Assembly: GCA_950295325.1 (NCBI GenBank)
Contig: OX485806.1
Span: 1,054,001 to 1,118,000 of the forward strand
Length of the DNA stretch: 64,000 nt
From: Polytrichum commune
Taxonomy: Eukaryota > Streptophyta > Polytrichopsida > Polytrichales > Polytrichaceae
Direction: 5' to 3'
A program made the position numbers and the translations under genes. The notes beneath the pieces were generated by a model. The model was given only the letters and a program-made list of their open reading frames with translations. It was not told where the DNA came from and did no database searches. Each line of letters opens with the position of its first letter. The stretch's first letter is position 1. Positions 48,701 through 60,190 of the stretch are shown piece by piece.

Positions 48701-51700
48701 TAGTGGCTTGGACTTGCATGGAAGTTGTGTACCCTTTGCAAGCTCACTTGCAAAGCTGCGTGTTGAATTTTTATCACAAAAACTTCAAAAGATATACATT
48801 GTTCAAAAGTGTAAAATCATATAGTAGAAGTGATGAGGTAATTGTGTTTGTATTTGTATTTGTCTACGACTTAGCAGACAAAGAGATACATATTCTAATG
48901 ACAATTGTTGATGCACAAATGTGTTGTGGTATAATAAATAATGCATTATTTTGAAATAAAAAATTGGTGATGTGTTTATTGTCCATGACTTGTATCATGC
49001 TTTGTGCAAATTTCAATGCTCATAGTTACATGAATGTAGAGTAGTACAACTGATCTGATTGAGCTTATACAGGAGGGAAGTTTGTGGAGGTGGAACGTGA
49101 AATCTGCCGGGCGTTGGTTCAGTTGCACAGTGAGGGAGAAGGTGCCAAGGAGGTATGTTGTCAGCTGACAAGGTGGCTGTATTTGAGAGTCTGGGAATTC
49201 AGAAGCTGTTGTGTTTTGGGGTAAATAATAACCTGATCTCCATGGGTGTGGATCCTTCTGATCTATGGGTTTCAGCAGATTTTCCACTTATCTGTTAAGT
49301 ATTGTGTCTGTGTCTATTTTCTGTGACATTATCTTTCGAGTGTAGCCCTTTTTCAAATCCAGAATGAAGGTTTCCTTCTGGACATATTGCTACTCTTCAT
49401 TAGGCTGAAGTAACTGGATTTGTCATCATCCAAGGCTCTCCTAATCGACGTCATGTTACTATGAGACATTGCTTCACTATGCAGGAGTGTGACTGTTAAA
49501 CATCATTTTTGCAGCATACACGTCAAGTTTTGACAAGCGTTTCAGAGAAGCCCGTGCCTGACCCTTCATTTACTCCAGTCCGTGAAGCTGTTGTGGAGGT
49601 GCGTGCTTGTTTTTAGTACTGATACTCAATACTGACATTGCAGGAACAGAATGTTGACTGCTTTCACAAGTCTGTAAGATTGTTAAATTTTTTCAGGAGA
49701 ATCCTGCTCTTGAAAAGGTTCTGCTACTAGGATATTAATGTATACTATATTCTATATAATAGTACATTGAGCATATGTTATTTGTTTGTGTTGAATCCTT
49801 GCATAATGAATCTATGTACTCTTCCATACATTGACCTTTTCTTGATTTGCATAGGTCCTGGCTAGACTGAGTGTGCTAAGATCCAAGGCTGATGATTCTA
49901 TTTCGACTGCTGTTCAAGAAGCTGCGGTTTGTGTACTTAGTCCCGTGAAACTCTTAAAAAAAATCGGTTCTATATTTCAATTATTGATGTTCTTTTCGGT
50001 ATTTCGGCTATTGATATTCATTTTGATATTTTGATTAGTGATGTTGCTACCTATCATTGTTTGCATTTTTCCTTTGCTTATTGTGTGATGTTTTTGTTTG
50101 ACACCTCAAGATGTTTGGGTTTGTAGGAACTAGAGGAAGCAGAGATTGAGTTGGAGCTTATGAGAGAAGAGGTGACAACCAGGGGTGGAGATAGAGAAAC
50201 ACTCTCTCATGTCTTGTCTCTTACACCTACAGCAGGTATAGTTGTGCTGGTTGTTTCTCTCTTCCAAGGTGGTAAATAAAGAAGGAATTATTATGGTGGT
50301 CATCACATTGACTATTGGCTCAGCTATACTTTGAATGAGATTGTAGGTTCAAGAATGGTCTGCCAATGCAGTATTTACTAGCACTGTGTACCCTTAATAT
50401 TGTGGTTGAAGGCGCAAGGAATCATATCATGTCATTGCTTCAGCTTTCAGTATGCTACCAATGCCAATGTGGAAGTTTAGCAAAGCCATTGACCCTTTGG
50501 AGATATTTTGCATGAAACACAAATGCCTTGAATGTGAATCGTTGTGTCCTTTTGTCTAAAGCAACTGTGACTTTGTCTACTCAGTTCTATATTTTGTTTT
50601 CACTTTTGCAGGAAGTGCAAAGGATAGACTCAAACAGCTCAGGGCTCAAATCATAGCAGAGTATGTAGATTTCTTGTAGCACTATTGCAGCAATTTTCTC
50701 TATTTTTGCTTTGTCATTCACAGGTGTTTGATTGGGATTGTTGCATCTTGTATTGTTAGCATTTTGTATGTGGAGATCAGAAATCTAGGGCCTGTCCACT
50801 CTTGAATAGCTAGTTTAGAATATACCAATTGAGCTTGATGAGAAACAAACCTTTGCTTTCATTTGTATATGTGCCTAGGTGACCTGGAGTAATGCAACCC
50901 GCATTACTGTATCCTATGGTCCATAGGTTCTTAACAGCCACTACTAGTCAAAATTTAAGGAGTATCCATTTCAAATCTTTCTGTTAATTAACATTGCAAA
51001 TATATATCAAACCTAACCTTCTGCTGGTACAATACTCTTTCCTCTTGGTCCATCTTAGCTAACACAACGCTTGTACAGAGAGCATTTGGCTACAAGAGCA
51101 GAAATAGCGGCTCGGCGAGAGAAGCAGCGCATTGCTCGTCGTAAGCGGCAGATTGCTTTGGAAGAAGCAACCCTTCGGGAAATAACGCTTCGTCAAGAGC
51201 TTGAAAAGTGAGATGCTTTGCTATTCTATTTGAACTGGGAACCACCCTGTGTATTTAGCTAACATAAGAGAGAAAACATCCCTACTATAACATAGTGTGT
51301 TCAAGTTCTCAACAGGATTCTGGCAAATATTGCAATCAACATCCTGGTGAGCATAGTTAATAAATTGGAGGTCTTGTCTTCAGGGAGTTGAACTTTCAAT
51401 CACAGAGTTCATAGAAATGTTAATTCTTTTCTGTGAATGTGAATACAGAATGAATGGTTTTGCAGACTGAGATGTGGGATGTTCTTGTGAATGTTTTGAA
51501 GGGAGAGAGCTGCTGAAGCAGAGCGAGAATTAGAAAGACAGCGAATCTTGGAGAAAGAGCGAGCAAAAACTCGGGAATTGAGGCATAGTCTAGATCTTGA
51601 AGCAGAAAAGCGTTCTCAGGTACGAAAAAACTACATATTTGAGGTTTTACTAGGTGCATGTATGTGGTGTAAATTATCTCCAGCCCTCAAAGCAGAAGTG

Positions 51701-53727
51701 AATGTAAGTTTCACCTAATGAATATAGTAGTCAGAGAACAATCCATCATATATCAGAAGCATGTAGGATGTTGAGCTATCATAATGTTCACATGGGTATC
51801 AAAGTATATAAAGACTCAAATACTGAGTAATGTTTGAACTTGAACCAAATAACTTTGAAGTGAGAATCCAATAATGTCCAGGAACTGCCCAAATGGCGGA
51901 GGACAATGAAATGGTACAACATGGGCTATACACCCCAAGATTTCAACTATGTACCATAGATGCTGCTAAGCATCTCTGATATAATGAATCTGGCTATCAG
52001 GTGGCAAGTCACAAACCTAAAAGTAAACATTGTTGTTTCCATGTAAAATGAAGAAACATAGTCAGTTGTATCTTATCATGCATTAGATATTTTGGTACTG
52101 CCTTCATTTGATGCATTATGGACTGTGTAATTCATAATGCTTTTATGGTATAGAGAACATTTTCAATTAAGAACATTCTTGTGAGGTGTTCTTCAGATAG
52201 TGCAATATCTCTTTCCTAATTTCATACTACAAAATCAGTTCATTCAGTGTGATACCCACTCATAGCAAGAACCCATAATTCTTTTGCTAATGAAAAACCA
52301 TTTCAGTAGAATGCTAAGGATACAAATGAATGAAAAATGTCTCATGTGAGAATGCAACGTGACAATGAGCCTATTTGCCCAGACTTGTCGAATAACAAGA
52401 GTCCTTGGGATGCATGAACTAATCTTTTGTACTCTAACTTCTAAATACATGGATAAGGCACAATCTGCAACACCTTGATAACTCTAGAAAGGCCATTTTC
52501 ATCTGAATGCAAATATGTTTACCTCTGTATTGAGAGAACATCAGAAGGAATTGGAGCAAAGGGAGATAGGTGTTGTGAGGACAACATCACGCAGGGAGTT
52601 TGCCAGCAACACCACTCCTAGCAGGTATGTCATATGAAATATTTGAGATAGATTTATTGTACCCCATATGAAAAGTATGGGTTTATCTCGTGAAACGGGC
52701 TTCCTGGTAGATGAGTATATGGTTCTCTATGTGAAGGGGTGTAAATATTTGTAGCTATGAGACCTTTAAACTGATTGGATTCTGAAGTAGTAGACTGGGT
52801 GGTCAAGTTGAGGTGTAGAGCTGACATAATCTTACCATTGACATAATATTGATATAGAGTTGGTGTAGAGTTGGTGTCTCCAGTCTAATGAATTTTATTC
52901 CCACTGGATGGTCATAGGTAAACATGAGTACATGCTGATCCAGAATTCCGTCTATCAACCAACCATCACAAACTTCTAAATTCACATATTATAAACACTG
53001 ATTTGACATTGATTCAATCACGTCAAACCACGCCATTGAATCAATGCCTACCAAACATAGGGTTGCAATTTCAGTCTTTAGTCTCTATATTGTTTAGTTG
53101 CAAGACCTAAAACATTGAATGAATCGTCAGCTTAATGTTGACAGAGTATGAAACCCTGAAATGTATCTATGTCTCAACACTGCCTCATCAGTAATCAATA
53201 ATTCACTTGCATTTTGAGATGGTGGAATTGTTCTTTGTCACAGTCGTCCACGGGAGAGGTACCGAGAACGGCCTGGTCAGGAGGGTCCTTCTCGTCCAAA
53301 CACTGAAACTGGGGCAACCACGCCTCCTGCAACTCCAACAGCAGCAGCAGCAGCAACACACATGGTTACGGCACCTGCACCAACCCCAACCCCAACCCCA
53401 GGCCTGAATGCTACAAATTCTCGAATGTATTCGGGCAACTCATCAGGGTTAGGACGAGAAAATGTGCGGGACCGGGACCGGGACCGAAGCAACGAGAGGG
53501 GGGCTTATGAGGACACAGGAGAGGGAAATGGCGCCCCATCTAGAGATCCGGCCGCTGATGTTGGCAATTTTAATGAGGATGGTGTGTCAGGTATGGATGG
53601 AGGAAATGCTGGTACCTTGGGCAGTGGTCATAGGCAAGGGCCACGTTCGTCTCGACCTCGTCCCGTCATCGAGCGAAGGGAGCGGGACGGAAGGAGGGAA
53701 GGGAAGTGGGAAAGAAAGCAAACTTGA
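36746..53727 (+). CDS. Large conserved plant protein with N-terminal F5/8 type C-like domain, unknown function
   Basis: Twenty-seven coding exons with consistent phases give 2164 residues. The exon map is in the next entry. Residues about 20-140 resemble a galactose-binding-like (discoidin) domain: RASQILDSDLRTHWSTSTNA, EWILLELETCLLSHIRIHNK, SVLEWEISIGLRNK, KVRPRCEAPRRD, YVRITCLRGNPIAIFYVQ. The next 1600 residues look helical and repeat-like (ARM/HEAT-type by impression). Residues about 1880-1990 form a charged coiled coil (ARREKQRIARRKRQIALEEA). The tail has an Ala run, a Thr-Pro run and RDRDRDR, and ends ERRERDGRREGKWERK. I remember orthologues of similar size and order throughout plants, annotated as uncharacterised, and know no established function. 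The ATG at 36746 was chosen because it is the first in-frame ATG before the conserved domain. Confidence 0.88.
44550..44608 (+). repeat. 16-bp minisatellite in an intron
   Basis: About three and a half copies of ACAATGGTGAGCTAAG inside intron 16 of the large gene (44048-44907). An ATTT run lies nearby at 44262-44278. Confidence 0.85.
53338..53402 (+). repeat. Coding low-complexity tract
   Basis: A GCA run encodes AAAAA and a nearby CCAACC repeat encodes PTPTPTP in the last exon of the large gene. These sites commonly vary in length between individuals or species. Confidence 0.7.
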
Positions 53728-54900
53728 CGCGCGAATCGTCAACCCTAACTGTTCCCATTTTATAAAAAACAACTAGCTTTGTGTTGTGCATTCCAAACGA
53801 GGACCGAGCTCTCTCGGCCGGGTGAGGAATACAGATCAAGCCACTGGTGAGATTGACCTCATTTCATTGCAGTCAACCACACCATAAGAAATCTCATGTC
53901 TAAATAGCTTGCCACACACACAACAGAAGTGGTTTGACAGGAGTATTTGCATGTGGATTTGAGTTTCTTGCACCAATTTTTGGGTTCCTACTTTGGTCTG
54001 AGCTTTTCAAGGATTTAATTCAGGCAGATACAACAAAAGAGGATTTCCAAAACGTTTACCGTAATGTAAGTTGCACAGCAAGTGGAATGCATATGATTCA
54101 ATCTCCACTGAACAGCAACTGGATGATGATTTCATGTAAATGAATGGCAGATTCTTTACCTGTGCAATTACAGCCAAATATTTGATTTGTTTTCAGGTGC
54201 TGGAATTGTCGTCGAATACCGTAAAACGTTGGTTACTACAAGTCATTGGTGTTGAGCAGGTCTTGAGTACAGCAGTTTGCGACAAGTGTCAAACACTCCA
54301 GAGGACTCAAAAGGCAACCACAACTCTAGATTGGCAAGTGAAAATTGACAAAATGGGTAGGATTCAAAAGTGACCGTGATTACCTACGTGTTTCCTATCT
54401 ATTGAGTCACTCAGAAATCATGTGTGATCTGAGGTGGCTGGCTATCTCACCTCATGGCGTATTCCTTGGTGTTTTCTTTGTTGACTTATTCTTAGCTTTG
54501 GTATGATGTCCTGTGTTTAAAATCTCTTGCCTCTAAAATCTCCTTACAAGGTGACAGGCCCATCAATGTGAGTGGAGCTTCAGCTTATTCTTTACGGCGT
54601 ATTTCTGGTACACTTTCTTCATGACTCCAAGCTGATCACTAATACTTCTAGGTGGGAGTGGTTGCATATATGCCAAAGCACAGTAGGCTAAAAGAGTGTA
54701 CTTACAGGGTATCAATTGAGTTGAGTCAGTACATGATGCATGCAGAAGCAATTTTTTAAAGCGAACGACAATCCCAAAGTGAGACATTAATATCAGTTTG
54801 GACACACAGCATGCAAGAATGAGGCGGATGTGATTACCTAAACCCGGCACCACTGTTGGAGTTGTCCATTTGTTGGAGCTCGTGGGTACGTATTGTTGAC
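53728..54900 (+). other. Probable 3' untranslated region of the large gene and following spacer
   Basis: Downstream of the TGA at 53725-53727. Frames here (53934-54143, 54140-54373 and, on the minus strand, 54563-54853) show no recognisable motifs. The polyadenylation site cannot be placed. Confidence 0.35.
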
Positions 54901-56029
54901 AACGAGGGTAAGGATATTTCGTAGTTTATCCCAAAAGCTGTGTACTCAAACATTAATCGCACCGTTGGAGGCCGTGCCTTTTTGACCTCCAATTATATTA
55001 AGCGCTGGCCTTGAGGCCGTACCCCAAAATCATGACATGTAAGAAACAACTCCTATCTTGTAGCCAATTGAACCTAGTTTTTGTCCAACTCTAAGCCTGT
55101 AGCCACATGGTTTGGTTGGCTGGCTTGTTTCTTCATAACCTCGATTGCACTAAGGTGGACCATGTGTAATAGTAGTTGTACGACTTATAACTGTGATGAA
55201 TCTCGATCAAACCCCATTTGGTGCAGCATTGAAATTATTGCTCTTGAAGACATCTCGAGAAACGAAACACCTGCATCACCTCTCACCCAATTCCGTCATT
55301 GCCAATATGGATTTGTAGCAAGTTGGTCATAAAATAATGAGTTCTGCTCGGCCCAAGTGACAGGCTACTTAGTATAAGTTACATCAGTGAACAGGTTGAG
55401 TCACAGGGTATTCATGGTGGGCTGTGAATCACAGCAGCCTTTGAACTCACCTCACCTCAATTAAAAAGGGAAATGTAAATAGATAAATAAATAAATAAAA
55501 CAAACGACAAACTCATGATACACAACTACCTGACGAGGACATGCGATTTCTTAAATGGCCAAGATTCAGTTGCGATTCATGTTGAAGTGCAATTTTCAAA
55601 CGATACGAGTTGAGCCCGAAGGAAATGGGGATTGATTTGAACGCGATAGGCATTGAGTGCTTTGCTAGGGCAAGGCCACCGAATAATTGGAGGTCGAGTG
55701 ACGAACGGATTTCGTCAATTTGCGGGAATTGTGGACAAGAAATTTCCAAGAAAGAAAAGTCTTTTTCCACGGGGCCAGTCGTGTGTGACCACCTCGGACT
55801 CGTAAAGTTGGGAGAGCAGTTGAACTATTCATGCGTTGAAGGGCCTTGGGTTTGATGCCAACTCCCCTCATTCATGTTCTCATGTTGGGCGGCCTATAGA
55901 CAATGTCAAAAGAGCGCCACATTTGCATGTTTCAATCAATTAAAGTCGACACGCCATGGGCCACACACACACACCCCCCCCCCCCCCCAAACTCGAGATG
56001 GGTCTAGAATGGTTACTTTTCGCGACTAA
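54901..56029. other. Intergenic DNA without a supported gene
   Basis: It contains a TAAA run near 55481-55498 and a run of 15 C at 55974-55988. An 81-codon plus-strand frame at 55610-55855 contains ICGNCGQ but has no recognisable family or exon borders. The minus-strand frame over the same bases is equally unconvincing. Confidence 0.45.
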
Positions 56030-56360
56030 CCCACTTCTCCTAGGATATGAAACATGCGGTTAGTATGATGAGATGGTTAGCAAACCCAATTCGAGGTCAT
56101 ATGTATTGACTTTCCTCATAAAATTTTGGAGCTCGTATGACTATATTATTCATTGTCAAAGTGAAGACTTTTGTGCTTATTGAATGATCATATAGCCCCC
56201 CAATAATGTTAACTACTCAGCATAGAATGGTCATAATATATTGAGCACGTAATCCAATCTATGGTGAATACACATGTCTTTCTAGTATCCGTTCTTGGAG
56301 CCACACCACACCACACACCATTCACATATAGGTGTTTGATCAAGAGAAGTAATTGGATGA
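56030..56360 (-). repeat. Dispersed repeat family 2, minus-orientation copy
   Basis: GGATATGAAACATGCGGTTA, then TTATTCATTGTCAAAGTGAA and, near the far end, CACATATAGGTGTTTGAT follow the order seen at 17144 in the same orientation. Confidence 0.55.
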
Positions 56361-56470
56361 GGCACATCTACCGTACACCTTGCACTCTCTAGGGGGTTGA
56401 CTCCACTTACCACCTTTTTATAGTTTTGCATAACACTTCAAAGCAACACTATGAGATAAGTGGGCCTAAT

Positions 56471-56805
56471 TCGGTTACTTGTCTTAAATGACAAACTATA
56501 TTTAAGTGGTTTGTGTGTGGTTAGGTGTGAATGGGAGAACATACACCAAAAAGACATGTGTTTGAAGGAGATTGGGCTATGTTCTCAAATTTTGTTAGTC
56601 ATTCTAGGTTCAATACAATCAATGTAATCGGGGGGGGACCTATGTGGTCATTCAACAAGAGAGAAAAACTCCACTTATGAGCTTCAACAATCATGAGGAA
56701 AATGACTACACGTATGATCTGGGTTTGCTAATCATGTCATGCTAATTGCATATTTCATAGCCTATGAGAAGTGGATGAAGAGCTACAATTGTTTGTTTAA
56801 GGCTC
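56471..56805 (+). repeat. Dispersed repeat family 2, plus copy
   Basis: It starts near GGGCCTAATTCGGTTACTTG, continues through ACACCAAAAAGACATGTGTT and AGGTTCAATACAATCAATG, and ends near CATATTTCATAGCCTATGAG and TTGTTTAAGGCTCG. The neighbouring minus copy at 56030 places the two in inverted orientation. Confidence 0.6.
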
Positions 56806-56894
56806 GTTGACCTTGCTCCATTTGTCATTTTGATTTGGGTTGGTTTGCTACAAGTATCCACCTCCTAAGGTTAGTGACCCTACTTCAGCTCCTT

Positions 56895-57235
56895 ACCTTA
56901 ATTGGGACACCTATATTTGAGTGGTATGTGGTTAAATGTGAATATAAGAACGGACACCAAAAAGATATGTGTCTAAGAGAGATGGAACGAGTACATGCTC
57001 ATGATACTCATTCTAGGCTCAACGATCAACATCAATTGAGGGAACTCACATGATCATTCAATGAGAAAGAGAATATTCACTTTGATAATGAACAAGGTAC
57101 TCACTCTCGAGCTCCAACAATTCATGAGAAAAATGAATACAAGCACAATTTCGGTTCGTTGACCATCTTGCACTAATTGCATGTTTCATATCCCACGAGT
57201 GGTAGTGGGCTTGGAGTTAAAAAGCATCAATTGAA
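56895..57235 (+). repeat. Dispersed repeat family 2, plus copy
   Basis: CCTTACCTTAATTGGGACAC, GGACACCAAAAAGATATGTG, CACTTTGATAATGAACAAGG and GCATGTTTCATATCCCACGA follow the family order. It is essentially in tandem with the copy at 56471. Confidence 0.65.
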
Positions 57236-57756
57236 GGCCCACTTCCGTCACCTAGTAAAGTGGGAACCATAGTGAAAAATAAGCTAGTGTGGGTGGAACA
57301 TTCATAGTACGCGGCTATTTGCTATATGTCGTTGTTTCGAGAGGAAACAAATGTTAAATAAGCTCTCTTAGGTTTCTTCATAGCCGAACCGTATAACTCC
57401 CCATGAAATAATTAAAAGTAGTTGAACAAGTCCTCACTATCATGTAGTCGGAGTAACCTTGGTCCACACTATCAATTGTGGAAATGTCATCATCAATAAG
57501 AGGTATAAAAACGCATTGTTGGACCGCAACTCCATAACATCGGTGTTTGTGGAACTTAAGAAACCGTAGACGGGAATCCCACCACGCAAATGTTTAGATT
57601 AGAAAGAATCCACCTCTCGAGGAAGATTCCACACAACCAACACCCATGTGAGGGTGCACTCGGAAACGGTGTGTTCGTGTGGCGGATCCAATTCCCCCCC
57701 ATCCCAAATAGTCGAAAGTTGACCCCGGAGCCGCATGCATGCGGGTGTTATTCTTC
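57236..57756. other. Spacer between repeats
   Basis: No recognisable gene or terminal repeat. The frame at 57590-57835 overlaps the start of a family-1 copy and is not supported as coding. Confidence 0.4.
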
Positions 57757-58130
57757 GGTTACTTTTCTTAATCGGACGCCTTTACGTCGATTGGTGTGTG
57801 GTTCGATGGCGAGGATCAAACAACAAACTCCGTAAAGACACATGTCGACAAGAGACTGGACTACGTCTTCGAATTGTATCAACTATTCCACACTCCAGCA
57901 GTGAGCACAATCGGGAGGGCTTACATGTACGCAGTTAACAAACCAACAAACACTGTACACTTTCGATAATCGTAACTAAATCAAGGGAAATCTGATTTTC
58001 ATTCCGATTTTTGTGGATGTTTCATTGTAGATTTATTGATGCAAGACAAGTTCCATTGTGTATATATATAATCGGTAAAAGTTGGAGAACATGGAAAAAC
58101 AAACCGAATAATGTCCGGAACACACTTTAC
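57757..58130 (+). repeat. Dispersed repeat family 1, copy 3
   Basis: TTACTTTTCTTAATCGGACG, GTAAAGACACATGTCGACAA, AACTAAATCAAGGGAAATCT and AATCGGTAAAAGTTGGAGAA match the copies at 9083 and 23096 in order. Confidence 0.7.
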
Positions 58131-59459
58131 CTCTTCACCCGCCCGACCGCCTCACTCTCTTCAATGTTGTGGCTCATCCTAATTTCAATGCCGGGATTTA
58201 AAATAATAGCAATTAAAACCTCCAATGCTTTGTTTCTCGTACTTGGTACTTTGTAATGAGCCTTTCCGCTACAATGATTTTCCAGTGAAGTTTCCATGAA
58301 CAAGTAGGACTTGGTTTGGGGTATTGGACTCCAAAATATCCTCCAAGTACCCAAATGTTGAGCTGGCATCCCCTTGCCCTGCCAACTCGAGCACCCCCCT
58401 GCCACGTCGGACGCGCTGAGGGCCTCTGCCCCCCGCCCCCCAGATCTACACCCCTCATAGATTTCTCCGTCCATCTACGAAACCGTAGAGTAGTGGACGA
58501 AGAAATCTTCACAAAGGCAGTTTCAGGTCCACATGTGCTCGCTAGGTAGATATGAGAGGGCTCAGTACGTGTTTGGTAGAGGATGTTGTAGAGAGATCTA
58601 GCAATTTTGAAGATATTGGAGGTCCACAAAGAGTCTTCATAAAGCAAAATTTTGTAAGAAAGGTCAGTAGCAGATTCTTGGGGTTTTTTCTTTTTCCCAA
58701 TGGACGAATTGGATAGGTTACTCTCCTAAGGGTGCCAAAGTCGCCGCATTTTGGAAGATTGTACGTGTATGAAAACGGTTATTTGTACTTCCGTCCATAT
58801 GCTTCTTCACTCCAATAATGATTTGTAATATACGTATATGAGAGCCTCCTCAATGGTCTCTATCTATTTTATTGCGGTCACTTAAAGCAGTTCATGTCCA
58901 CCCTTTTTCCGACAACGGATCGACATTAGTTTCTCAAGACGTTTGAGATTACATTGAACGAAGTTGCCTTTGAGGAATCTTCTTAGCATATCATATGGGC
59001 GATGCCAATCAATATATATGTGGCGAGCATTTCATTTCAAACACTTGAAGAATGTTCCAATTAGCCATTGCAATTTCCTTGGAGATTCGCAAAAACAAAT
59101 ATGGCCTAAAGCTAGATATCACCTCGGCCATCATCTACAGAATCGAAACATTTATGTGTCCTCCTCCTTGATCTCCGAGAATTGAACCACATTGGCTATA
59201 CACTTTACATTGAACATAATTAGGAATATGTGTTATAGATGGAATCCCATGTCTTCCATCCATAGAGACTTAAAACATCTCAATTTTGGCAATATTTTCC
59301 AATTTTAATGATATTTGGAAGAATGTAACTATTTCATCTATGAAACACCGACAATTTCTAGTTAGTCACTAGGTATTTCATTTTATTGGTTAAGAAGAAC
59401 TCCACTATGACTTGGAGGTGAGACTTGGGTCGGTGAAGGAATAAGGTGTAGTATGTGGG
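58131..59459. other. Intergenic DNA with a GC-rich patch
   Basis: About 58340-58480 is strikingly C-rich (CCCCCCGCCCCCCAG and similar) in otherwise AT-rich DNA. The minus-strand frames across it (58127-58474, 58213-58647) are Gly/Arg-rich and unrecognised. The remainder shows nothing. Confidence 0.4.
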
Positions 59460-59850
59460 CCTTACTCGGTTACTTTTCTTAATCAAACACGTACATTTGA
59501 GTGGCGCAACGTGGTTAGGTCTACGTTCAAGAGTGGACATCAAAAAGGCATCATGTGTTTACAAGATACTGGACTACGTGTTCAAAACATATCAATATCA
59601 GTTGTTATAGGTTCAATAGTCAACACAATTGGATGGCGGGGCACCTATACGACCATTCAATGAGCTCGTCAAGATTCTTTCACTTTTGATTTTGACTAAG
59701 ATTATCATATGAGCTCCGAAGTTTACGAGGAAAATGAACGTGGCCACAATTCGAATTTGTCGATCATCTCACACCAATTGCAATGTGTCTCGTACCCTAC
59801 GAGAAGTGGATGCGTAACTATAAGTTTACGTTTGAGGTAGGGTTACCTTG
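59460..59850 (+). repeat. Dispersed repeat family 2, plus copy
   Basis: It opens GGGCCTTACTCGGTTACTTT (58-60 kb cluster), runs through GTGGACATCAAAAAGGCATC and CACACCAATTGCAATGTGTC, and ends near ACCCTACGAGAAGTGGATGC. Confidence 0.65.
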
Positions 59851-59871
59851 AGGTAAACAACCCTAATTCAA

Positions 59872-60190
59872 TGACTCTTCCTAGTAGGTACCTATATTTG
59901 AATGGTATGTGGGTTGGTGTGGCTCCAAGAATGGATATTGTAAAAATTTGTGTTTGAATGAAATTGGACCTTGTGCTCAAAATATGATAAACATCCTAGG
60001 TTCAACAATCAACGTATTTGGGAGGAACTTTATGACCATTTGATGAGCATGAGAATCTTCACTTTGACAATGAATAAGATATTCATGTGAGCTCTGAAAA
60101 CCATGAGGAGAGTGGCTATGGCTTGGTCTAGGTCTGCTAACCAGCTCATATGAATCATGTGTTTCATATCATAAGACAAGTAGGCTACGT
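59872..60190 (+). repeat. Dispersed repeat family 2, plus copy in tandem
   Basis: TAGGTACCTATATTTGAATG, AGGTTCAACAATCAACGTAT, CTTTGACAATGAATAAGATA and CATGTGTTTCATATCATAAG follow the family order immediately after the previous copy. Confidence 0.6.

Larger units (their letters stand above)
36746..53727 (+). other. Exon map of the large gene
   Basis: Coding exons: 36746-36931, 38482-38562, 38896-39033, 39328-39438, 39615-39665, 39815-39918, 40140-40233, 40437-40574, 40863-41123, 41614-41692, 42025-42122, 42441-42524, 42726-42800, 42958-43005, 43243-43338, 43818-44047, 44908-45059, 45360-48623, 49073-49152, 49515-49598, 49855-49926, 50127-50235, 50612-50660, 51079-51207, 51502-51619, 52545-52624, 53244-53727. 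Uncertain points: exon 12 may end at 42530, exon 18 may start at 45363, and an optional 21-nt exon 49697-49717 may be included. Intron 1 is 1.55 kb and holds nothing recognisable. The single 3264-nt exon 18 carries half of the protein. Confidence 0.8.

Noticed and set aside
55610-55855. 81-codon frame with ICGNCGQ resembling a zinc-binding knuckle
   Set aside because: A single Cys pair, no family match, no exon signals and an equally long frame on the opposite strand.
58213-58647. 144-codon minus-strand Gly/Arg-rich frame
   Set aside because: It spans the GC-rich patch; the length is explained by composition and no motif is recognised.
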